Source: Solen grandis (taxonomy: Eukaryota > Mollusca > Bivalvia > Adapedonta > Solenidae). Taken from it: 64,000 nucleotides of DNA. Below are positions 39,803-51,800 of the stretch, piece after piece. A program made the translations under genes and the position numbers. The notes beneath the pieces are model-generated. The model ran no database searches. It was not told the DNA's origin and saw only the letters and a program-made list of their open reading frames with translations. The stretch lies in assembly GCA_021229015.1 (NCBI GenBank), contig CM037792.1, positions 2,092,070 through 2,156,069 of the forward strand, in the 5' to 3' direction. Each line of letters opens with the position of its first letter. Position 1 is the stretch's first letter.

Positions 39803-42800
39803 GTATTTTTTATTTTTTGTTGTTGTTTTTATTCTTTTTTTAGATTAAGAAACACGAAAAAAATATTGGAGGTTTTAGACATACTGCATTCGTCGATATT
39901 TATTTCTTCCCGTATACATTACAAAATAGATAAAAGCTACATTGTCATCACATTTAATTGTTAATCAATTTATCATGATTAATAACTACTAGTATAACTT
40001 GTATCATTATTATTATTTTAAACTATAACCGCACACGATTTAGATAAGAGAAATCATTTTAAAATCATTTGAAAATTAAAGTATTGAGATAGTAATGAAA
40101 ATTGGCTTAAGCATTTTGCCAAAGTGAATGTACATAAAAAATGTTGATATGAGCCAGCATACACAAAGTAACTAGAATAATGATAGCAAACAATTCCACA
40201 AGCTACGTTTAGTATTTTGCATTTGTGGCTGCCTATATATTTTGTTACACATATATGAATTAGTCTGTAAACAAACATTGTATGTCTACTTTGGTCAATG
40301 ACCTTATGGGATATAGGAATAAAATCTTGAATTTATATCTTTGACCAATATATATTACTCGTAGTAATCGTTTATATCTTAAATGTTATGGAATTTATCG
40401 CACGCGATACGAAACGGAGAGCTGAAATAAATTAATAAAATTCAAAATATTAACGTTAACATATTTACAGTTTGTCACGTACGCCATACAACTTTTATTT
40501 TGACCTCATATTATGGACCTGCCTAATGTTTCATTGACAGTTTCACGTGGTGTTTTAATTCAATGTCGTTGCGTACATTTGTATTTTGAGCTAGCAAAAC
40601 ATGACGCCACAACAAGCTCCACCCATAATCCGCATTGGTCATTGTAGGTACCATACGCACTAATACGCACTAAACACTCGTATTTTCTCCACATCAGGAC
40701 CTCATGGTTCATTTTATGTAATATATATTATTATTTATTGTTTATAATTTAGATTTTATGGTAAGCGACGCGGTCCATAAATTTAAAATATGCACGATAA
40801 CATATTTACAGTTTGTCACGTACGCCATATAGCTTCACCTTTGACCTCGCGTTATGGAACCAACCCCCGTTAGATTGACAGTCCACGTGATGGTTTAGAT
40901 TCAGTATCACTGGGTTCATTGTATAAGGCTACATGAAAAACATGACGTAATCATCTGACGCCGCAACAAGCTCCGCCCATTATGTTCAAAGATCATGCAG
41001 GCAGCATGCACTTATATTTCCTTCATATCAAGACCTCGCGAATCATTTTATGTATTATATTTGTTTTTATTTTAACAAAATACAAGCATTTCATTAGACG
41101 ATTAAAAAGTCGAACAAACTGTAAATTTCAAATTTTGAACAAAATACAAACATTTTCAGTGAACGATTAAATACGACACACTGTAAATATCGAATTTCCT
41201 TAATATTAAATAACTAAAATAGGCACCGACTTTGAATTTAATCTTATGAAGTAAAAAAAAAAAAACAAGAAAAAAAAAAAAAAAGAAGAAGAAAAAAAAA
41301 ACATTTCCTTTTTCCAACTTACTTTTGATGAAAACGTAGTTATAGTTGAGGCTCATAAATTCATTAATGTTTTTTTAATCTCATTAAGAGCTTGTTCTCA
41401 GAAAATGTATTACATGGTTTATATGTTTTTCCCAGTAAATGGAGTAGTGAGTGAGTGCTAGCCGAGATGTCTAGTTATGCTTCAACTGACAATTTCCTCT
41501 CTGGCTGTCTTAAATTGCCTTTGTACACAAATATTTCTGTAAACATAAGGGGGTGCTGATTAGAACTTTTTAGTTTAACCCCATTTCATCATGATATGTG
41601 AAATAAAATATGATTATACTGAGTGATCATTGCTGTTGTTGACATTGTTGTTGTTGTTGTTGATTTGGAGGAAGTCCCTGATAAAATATATAAATATTTA
41701 TTAAAGTTTCATCATGGTTACAACATAAAAAACAAATACAAGACTATTAATAACATAAATATTAAGGAACCATGCCATTCAATTATGAATTACAAGAGAC
41801 TATCATATTTTAAAAAAAAAAAAAAAAAGACCATACACAATATTGCACTTGTTACATAATAACACTTTAAGATATATACTGTCTCTAACAATCCTTCAAC
41901 TGAAACACTCTGCATATACCCACACGTATATAAAAAAATGAATATCAGCAAAAATGAGACCTTTATGAAATGATCTTAAAAATCATTTATTACCCCCAAA
42001 TCAGATTTGGGATACACTGATTAAAAGAGACTGTATACTGAAAATGAAATTCTGACTAGATACAAAGACATAATCTATGTACACTTTAACAGGTCATAGT
42101 CATCAGAATTAAGAGTTGTTGTAGTTGTATTGGGGTTTACCGTCGCTGCGATAGTATTTCAATCATATAGCGACGTCCAGCTAATTATAGGTGGAGGAAG
42201 ACCCCGAGTACACAGAGGTACCCGGGTAGAACCACCGACCTACCGCAAGCCAGCTGGAAGGCTTCCTCTCATGAAAAATCCGAAGTCCCTACCGGGATTC
42301 GAACCCACAGCGGTGAGGGGCTGAGAGATTTGTAGTCCACGACTGTAACCACTCGGCCACGGCGGCCCCTGGCAGAATTAAGAGAAAAAAATGTATTGCG
42401 ATCAAATATCATATTTACACTTTGTTATATAGCAGACTCTTGCGTTTGTTTAAAATAAGATGGCAGGATTTGGCAATGGTGCGTATCAAATTTTCATTTG
42501 AAAATATAAAAACAAACTTATCATTATCATTCCTTGAATTAAAAGGCATGTCAACTTCAGAAGCCTTTGTAAAACTGATATTCCTCAAATCATTATAAGT
42601 ATCACAGTTCATAATCATATGGAATTTTCAACACAGTTTCTACAAAATGGGCAAGTTCTGTGCTCTTCTGCTAACCTTTCGAACCGACTTGTTTCTATGC
42701 GCAGTAGAGCGACACCTGAACGGAATTTACTGAAAGCTGACCTTTGTTTCGCTGGCAGTATGGTTTTGATAAAATTTTCAGTTCCACAGTTTTGTTTAAA

Positions 42801-45800
42801 AAGTTTTTAAGTCCTTAATTTATTACCTCCATTGCGAGATCTAGACTCTTCTCTGTTGATTGTATCACTCCGTTGGCATACAAAACGTTCCAAGGCCGCT
42901 GTTTTACTACAACAAACTAGAGTCTTTTCACAAATCCTATTCTCTATACATGTAAAATTGCATAAATCATAATCTTTTAAAATTTCAGAGACTCTATAAA
43001 ACCTGTTTTTACACGTCCGGGCAGATATCCAGCACAATATATAAGACTTGTTTATTTGTTCTATTCTCTTCCATGTTAACGCATCTTGCCCAGAATGCAC
43101 AAACTGAATAATGCTGTCTGACTATAACTGGCTCCCACCCCATATCTCCAACGATTGCTGCATTAGGTGTATGCTTACCAGTGCCATGATAAAACCTTAT
43201 TGCTCTGTTAAAAACCGCATCAATACACGAAAACATACTGGTACCCAACATAGCAGCCCCATAATAATAACTGGCCAGACCATGGAGTCAAAGAGTTATA
43301 TAAAAACGTTATAAGGTAACCCTCCCGCACTCCTGTATTTGGCAATTAAATGACCCAACGCTCTACTCAAACTCCACACAGTGATCTCCCTTGCACGCTC
43401 ACTTAGCAAAAAGAAGAATGCCGAAGAATGAAGGGGAGATAACTGCGTGGAGATTGCGCTCCACTAGCAGATTGTGAAACAAATTTTGCCATTCTATTAT
43501 AATCTAAGTGTTCACTTAGGTGTAGACCGAGATATACACATTTATCACATAGACTGGCATTTTCATTTCCACAAGTTCGCCTAACTGAGGGTGGTCTAAA
43601 ATGTACAACATTACTTTCTTGCATTAAATATTCATACGATTGACCCGACTCCACTGAGACAATGTATCTAAGAGCAGTTGCAGATCCTCCTCATTTTCAG
43701 ATAGGAAGACGATTTCATTGGCATACATTAAAATACAAAGATTCTCTCTGTTACCAATATCAATACCTATTCCCAAGTTCTTTGATAAAGTTGCTAGGTC
43801 ATCAATTAAACAATAAAAAAGGTTCGGTGAAACACAACACCCTTGTCTAAGACCGACTGCGACATCGAACCACTCTGTACACATGTTGTTTATTCTAACA
43901 CAAGATGTAAAAGATGAATATAAAGATTTAATACCATTCAACATTTTCCCATTTAAGCCCATGGCATGGAGTTTGTTCCATAGGAAACCACAATCAATCG
44001 AGTCATACGCCTTTCTAAAATCTATAAAAGCAGCAAAGGTAGATTGTTTCTTTTTCATTCTGGTTTCAACTATAGATGTGAAGGTAGATAAATGATCAGC
44101 CATTTTGTTCACCATTTAAAACATTTTCTGACTCGATCCACTCGATATCCTATTATTTAAAACAGTGCAGTATAACTTGTACATGACTGGGGCTAACGTA
44201 ATACCTCGGTAACTAAGTGGGTCCCGGGGGTCTGTGGGTCCAAACTTTGGTATAGGGTTAATAACTACCCCAGTCTGTCGGAATTCTTCCTGAGTTAAAA
44301 CAAATATGTAAAAAGGAAAAAGCTGTATCATTTTTAGAAAATTCAGCATGCATTTTATCAAAATCACAGGCTTTACCCCTGTATGCATTGTTAACCGCAA
44401 GTTTCACTTCATCTGTAGATATACCATTACTATAAGCTCGCTCCTCGTCTTGATTCTGTTGGGTATTGTAAGCAATGACATTTAAAGTTTGTTCATGTTG
44501 TTTATGTATGGTTGTAGCTTGAGGGTTGTATAAATTATAAAAACAAGATCTCATTTTTCAAGCACAACATTACTATCTCTTACAATTGCTTCGTCTTCTA
44601 GCTCAATTTCGAAAGGTAAATTACTTTTCTTTGAATGGGCAACTCCAATTTTACCAATAGATTTCCAAAACACTATATTATTATTTTCGATAATGTTACT
44701 TAACCCTTTCCCTCATATAGACTCATTTTAACCCTTTCCCTCATATAGACTCATTTTGACGTCCTCAATAGGTATCACATAAAGCCTGATCTGCAGAAAA
44801 CCACAGTTAAACCTTACCAAATTTGATTACAAAATCCTCATTTCCAGACCACTGAGGAGCAGCGAACAGCATAAAACCTGATCAGCCTGCGAGTTACTCG
44901 GAGGCTGATCTGGTTTTATGCTGTTCGCATAGGTCTTTTCATGGTGTCCTCTATGAGGGAAAGGGTTAAATCATGCTGCAAGACATACCAGTATTTACGC
45001 TTGGATCTTTGAACAACCTGATCAAAACATTTCCTTCTATCAACATAGTCTGACTTAAATTCACTTTTTCACACTCAGTAGTGATAACGGAATATATATG
45101 AGGATTCCGACGATGGGTAGCCCAAGCGGGATTCAAACCGACAACAGTGAGTGAGTGAGTGAGTGAGTGAGTGAGTGAGTGAGTGAGTGAGTGAGTGAGT
45201 GAGTGAGTGAGTGAGTGAGTGAGTGAGTGAGTGAGTGAGTGAGTGAGTGAGTGAGTGAGTGAGTGAGTGAGTGAGTGAGTGAGTGAGTGAGTCTTAAGCA
45301 GCACTGCATTTTCTATTCTGTGCAAGCCGTTGATATTAAAAAATAGAACAGATGTAAAATTTAAAAAAAATACTGACAAAACACAACAACAAAACAGATA
45401 TTTCATTTGCAAGCAAAGTACATGGATATATAAGTCAGAACATTTCCATACGATAAATTCATGGAAATACATCATAAACATATTTATTGACTGAGCGTTA
45501 TAAAAATGTTACAAGTGATGTTTTGATGACAATGGCCCCCTACAATGTTTTCCAATCCGACACCAAATTATGTCAACTGATACATTTGGAACCCTTTCGC
45601 AAATTAGTACAATTTTATTCACATTTTCTTCGGAATCACTCAGGGTGATACAGTAATTAGGGGAGACACGAGCACCTGTTGTTCCTTGCTTTACGACCTT
45701 TTAATTAGACGTGACTTAATGAGCCATATAATCCAACATTATCGGTCTTGTTTTGATCTACAATCCATTCTGAATCATTACCAGCCAATCTCGGCTAGTT

Positions 45801-48800
45801 GTTGATTTTCTAGTAGTGACCGGAGTGCACTGAGGATAGGGAGACGCTACTTTTGCTTTACCACCGCATTGTTGATAAACATTGAATGAATTGATTTAAA
45901 TCGCCCGTGACAAAATGGTGGATATTGTTTTTCTATCATATTTGTTTAAACATATTTGACGTCATTTGGAAGTAATTTCTTAGATCTTTATGGTTTACAC
46001 TTGTATTTTGCGCTTCATACCAAAATACCGGTCTTGGTATTTTTTTTTAATTCTCAGTTATTTTGAGTAGAATGTGAAAGGAAACCCACAATTTTAAGAT
46101 TCCTGTATTAAAAACATGATTAAAAGTATATTTGCCAAATGTTGAGGGTCCAAAAAGTTACATTGTGGACTAAGTGTTTAAATAAAATTTGGCTAAAATT
46201 TCAATAAAAAATCAGTTTTGGTTACAAAAACAAAACAAACGTAGATCTAGTGAGGAGTACATTTTTTTTTTACATTTTCAGAAAGCCATTATATCAGAGT
46301 GAAAAAATATAAGAAATTTGTCCGTTTATTATTTGTTTTAATCAAGAAAAACATATACATGTATAGTTTTTGTTTAGGCCTACATTTTGGTCCAGACACA
46401 ATGGTTACTTTTGCTCGTTGTTTATTTTCCATGCATTTTGACAATATTTTCACCTGTAACCTATAATACACATGATAAATTACAAATTTTAATTAAATAA
46501 TTCTGAAAATATTATTTTGATGTGTTATTAAAGTATTTAGAATGCAATCTTTCATTTTTTTTTAATTCTTTGATTTTTTTCAGCAAATTTTAGCAAAAAG
46601 TGATGTTTTCCCATAAGCTCAATCTCTCAAATGAGCGTTGTGGCTCTATATCTTTTAAATATAGTCTAAACTAAGTGCAATATTTTAAAAATATCAGTCT
46701 GTTAGAAAAAACAACAAACAAACAAACAAACAAACAATTAAAAAACGCTGAAACGCCTTTAAAAATTGTTCCGCAAATACATGACTGTCATGGAATTTAT
46801 CGCAAGCGACGCGAAGCTGAGCTGAGCTGAGAATATAAACGATAACATATTTACAGTTTGTCACGTACGCCATACAGCTTCGCGATGGACCTCGCATTAT
46901 GGAACCGCTTCCCGTTGGATTGACAGTTTCAGTACGGTTTTGAGTCAGTGTCGCTTAGTACATTTATGGGGCTAAATGGATGAACATGCATATAACAAAA
47001 CATGACGTAATCAGTCGCCTCCGCAACAAGATCACAATTAATGCTCTTAGGTCACGTAGTCACCATACAATCACCTGTTTTCTCCATGTAAACTCACGAT
47101 TCATTTTAATATAGTCATTGTATTAAGAGACCGCTCAATGGACTGCCAAAAAGTGGACGCTTAATGAAATGGTCTCTTAGACATTTTTGGAAATCCAGGC
47201 AAACAAGTCATATATACAAACTGTAAGCTAAATTGTAACATAATGTTATATTATATTACAACATGAATACGATGTAAACTACACAATGTTTTGTTGTTTT
47301 ATACCAATAAACATCAACATGTTTATTTTTTTGTCATATCTTTCATTTTTTTAGTTTTTATGTTGGAATAATACCTTGGATCATTGGCTGAGGTTTGCAT
47401 TTGGTGTTCGATGGAAAAACACAACATTTGACATCGAATTCATGGATGGATTCAGAATATTTCAAGAAAAAATATTATTTAGCAATGAGCTTTCTTTATG
47501 TCTCTGTCTAACATAAATCCAGAAACCCCCGATAAATTTATTTCAACCGTGCGCCCTGGTCGCGTATCATAAGACGCAATGTACATACTTATAGATACGA
47601 ATTATAAATGCTACGCATTGCATCCGGAAGTATTAATTTACCTAATTCCAAAATATTCTATTTGGAGGGATGGTTTCACCTATGTTATGCTTAGTAACTG
47701 TTGAAACGGGAACCAGGAACTATATTTAGAATTTAGTTGCACATGGTGCAGTCATGCGTGGTCAAAACAAATTGGGTTTCAGGTGAGCACTTATGATCGG
47801 GATAATTGTTTTTTAAAGATGGATATACACATGCTCCAGCGTACACGATGATTAGCAACGGAATCAAACACGGTCGCTCAAAAAAGTTTAATTTGTGCAT
47901 AATCTTACGTGCTGGGACTTGGTTTATGTGGTCGCTGGTCGCATAATAAAATAAAGTCGCTTAATGGGATAAATTGATATAGTAAAAACGTTCGGGTGGG
48001 ATTTATAACGGTCGTTAAATAAAAAAAATCGTTTAATACAGGTGGTCGCATGTATGATGTTGACTGTATCAATATATTGCTGAAAGAAAACATGATTTTC
48101 AATGGACGATAAAGTAGGACGACCTGTAAGTTTTAATAATTAACTATATTTATTACAACGACATCCGGCAATACGTGTACAGGGTATATTTGATACGAAG
48201 CTCGTGCATCAATGTCCCCATGGCAGCGTGCATCGAGTGCAATGCAATATACGCGCCTGTAAACGCGGAAAATCAATGCCTTGCAAGGAAGTCTAAGTCG
48301 CCATTTTCTTTGGCCCTGTTGTCATTGCCTGTACCACATGGAGTAAACATGGACCCCGTGATGTGTCCTGGAGCTATATTGGATGAATTATAAGGGTACG
48401 ACACGGCCATCTTGATTAAATCCAGTCAACACATTGAAGAACAATGGATAAGTTACGTGTCGATATAGGAATTACTTTATCACTTACATCAACTACATGA
48501 TTATCAGAATCATATCAATTACTTGTGACAATATTTCTTTATAAATCTTTTAAAAATGAATTATAAATCACTTGGATTTAATGACGAACATACTGATATA
48601 TAGAACGACATGATTAAATCACACGATTTCCATAAATATTCTATTCGCCGCATAATAAGGGAACGGTGACCTTACTCAAAAAACTATTTGTAACAGAGGT
48701 ATGAAACGGTCCGAAATATACTTTTCCCGTAACAAAAAAAACAACAAAAAACAAAAAAAAACACGGGATTTGAACAAGATATCGCTGAGACAATTAATCT

Positions 48801-51800
48801 CTTGAAGACGCTTGCAGACGATTGACAGACAGGCGCTTTACTATAACACTCATAAAAGGGAGACCTTCGATCTAATAAGAGACATGCAATCGGCAATAAA
48901 CTGAAAAGAAAACTCGGTATTTTTATAACTGATATGAGCAATATTACAAATCTCACGTATCTCGCGGTCGAGAGCTTATATTGACTTGCTTGCTCTTTAC
49001 CTATATCAGAGTTGCGGACCTCTACTCTATCAGGTTATTAGATTTTTGCCGTATTCACTTAACATCTGAAGACTTGCTTAACCTTAGTCAAATTGTGTGA
49101 ATCCTATATTTTCTATCAAACTGATTTCTTTACCAAGGAATAAATATCTACATAAATTGGTATTGAATAATACGTAAAATACAAAATATAATATCACAAA
49201 TACACTAGCAAAAATAACTTTATGGTGACCCTCTTTTGCCTACTATACAAAGTGAACTTATATTTCAAAGTGTCCAGACTTTCATTCAAAATACGAAACG
49301 GTTTGATACGCACGTTGCTCATTGTTAAATGTTAGTGGACGACTTCCTTTTACATCTCTTTCTCCTCTTAACTATCTCCTTTTTTTGCTTTATCTCTTCA
49401 CCAAAACTATTCATTAGATCTCCACTTCATACTAGCATTTTTACTCTCATTTCAAAATATTATTTTCCTCTTATTATATTATAAATTTAGCTCAAGATGT
49501 TTTCCCATATATCCTTTTAATAAGCTGCCTTCTTGTGTAATTAAGTGTTTCTAGGAGAAGAACATTGAAAGCTTTGCTTTCGTTCACATCCTATCCGAAT
49601 TATTTGAATTTTTGTATACTGTGTTGTAATATATGATGGGAATAAATTGTTTAAACTAAAAATAACTTATGTTTGACTTCGGTAAAAAAAATTTAATTTT
49701 TTTTTTTTATTCAAATAAATAAAATAAATGTGATACCTCATGTAATTATATACATGTACATGTGTATAATAATGTAATAAAAGGGAAAAATTTTTTTTGA
49801 CACGAATAAAATGCAAACAAAAACACGTGATAGTAAGGTTATATCATGATCCTTCAAATGCTTTGAAAGGCATATGCAAGCATCCATTGACATGGAGTTA
49901 CAAGCTCTTTTGCTCTTGGTCTATAAAAGCTTGTAATTTCTATAAAATTATGAACCAAGATCACAATTTAATGATGGATGGATTACCTTTGTAATTTTAA
50001 TAATTATTGTACCATAATATACATTTGCAGTTTCAGAAGCAGTAGATATTAATGTGTAACTGAAGTGCATCAATCGGCAGTCGCATTTTTTCTGTTAATT
50101 TTAAAGTGGTTAGTGTTCACGTTCAAGAACAATTACATTACCACTTACTAAAGCCTTTGATATCCCATAATTACATGTATGGCTGAAATGTTTTTCAACA
50201 GACTATAACGTTTGAAGTACCGACTTTAAGATAATGTTTTTGCTAAATTCTAAAGCAGTGAGGAATTGAATTTACGTATCCAGATTAAACGACATGGCGT
50301 GACCTATTTAAGGAATATACATAACTACATAATATTACAGATAATAAGATCTTCGAAAATGCTGCATCCATTTAACAAATATATAAACTCGGGATTAGAC
50401 ACAACTTTTACAATTTCACGTTGCCCCAAAACTGGAATTCTATATGTCCCTATGCATACCCATCGTAAGTAAAAAGTAGTTCCGGCAGAGCTAAATCACT
50501 CACTATATCACCTTGTGGATGATATGAATTTATCTCACTGATGTTTTACAGTATTTCCTAGTTTTTTTAGTAAATATAAAATAAAAGTGTTATATAAATG
50601 TGGTATAATAAATAATAAATCGGATTTTTTTAAATTTAGAAACGCTTCATCTTCCAGTATTAGCGACCACCTGTATTAAGCGGTCAACCTGCATTTAACG
50701 GTCAGTTTGAATAATAACAAACTAGACTTGTGTAATATGTTTATCCTCATTTAGCGGCCATCTCTGTTAAGCGGTCATTTTCTCTTGTTCCCTTCACTGA
50801 CCGCTTTAGACAGGATTGACTCTTTTTGGTATTTTGGTACTTTGTTACCCAATATTTTACGAAATGCATGGTGCACACAAATGAGTGTATTTCTACTTAT
50901 CTTTTCCCATTACATACTAGAACAGTTATATACGAGGAACAGGTTGTCGTAAACTAAATGCATGAAGTTCAATGCCCGGAATAACTGTTCTACAGTGGCA
51001 CTTCATGAAATGAAATACGTTAAGTAATTGTACTTGTTGTTCTACTTAGTGCCTGAAATGAACTACGAAGATCTACCATTTCATCCGTGTGAAGCAAAAA
51101 CAATGAATTTGCATGGCGTCTGATTTTAAATAAGGCCAATTCTATATGTTTTAGCAAAATATATGGAACAGAATTAAGGCAAAAATTGCATCTCGCCGTC
51201 TTACAAGTCCATGTTTACACGTGACATTCTGCCTTTGTCATACTGACAAGTGGTATGCTGCATTATGTTATGTGCGTTTATCAATGCGGTCTACTGACTA
51301 ATGCTCTTGTGTATTTTGCATCAGTTAATGATTTGGATTTCATGTGTCATAATTTGGTGGTGTTATATTTTAAAGTTTTGTTTAGCAACCATCAATGTGA
51401 CATTTGTTTTACATTTAACTGTCTAAACTGCCTCATCTGGGACAGAATAATCAAAAAGAAGTTAATTCGTAGAATCAATATCCTGCGTTTCGTTTTTATT
51501 CATGGGAGGAAACTGAATACTCGGAACTCTGGGAAAGTAATATGATCATAACAGGAGTTGAAATATAATAAATGTATAACAGCTTGACTTTTTTTAGGGG
51601 GGGGGGGGGGAGAGGGTGGGGGCCGGGGGCTTGCTACCCTGGATAAAAGAAGGGGATGCAATCTGAGTGGTTTGTGAGGGAAATATGGCTGCTTTTTTAA
51701 GTTAGATAAACGTTTCATTTATTAAAATCTAAGCTTTAGGCTAAATAGTTTTATTCTCACTTAGGGTAATTTTTAGTTGGGGGGGGGGGGGGGGGCAAAG

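Larger units (their letters stand above)
42415..45070 (-). pseudogene. Degenerate LINE ORF2 (reverse transcriptase) with nested insertions
   Basis: Minus-strand fragments read in order: KRKYWYVLQ (near 45000), a region with DPRDPLSYRGITLAPVMYKLY (44116-44400), RT motif A AFIDFRKAYDSI and RQGCCVSPNLFYCLIDD (43624-44115), SNVVHF (43403-43654), and a C-terminal part with RSGVALLRIETSRFERLA and a C-x2-C zinc-knuckle-like end (42415-43250). An in-frame stop near 44116 and several frame changes show it is dead. The catalytic YADD box reads YANE. It is 5'-truncated near 45070 and interrupted at 44700-44969 and 43368-43456, and a SINE sits just past its stop codon. It lies on the same strand as the host gene, inside its intron 1. 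Confidence 0.85.

Noticed and set aside
42130..42324. 64-residue open frame
   Set aside because: Read-through of the family 2 SINE, similar to the frame at 14420 because both are the same repeat.
44966..45481. 171-residue frame with HSLT repeats
   Set aside because: Produced by the (GTGA)n microsatellite. Only the LINE fragment near 45000, in another frame, is meaningful.
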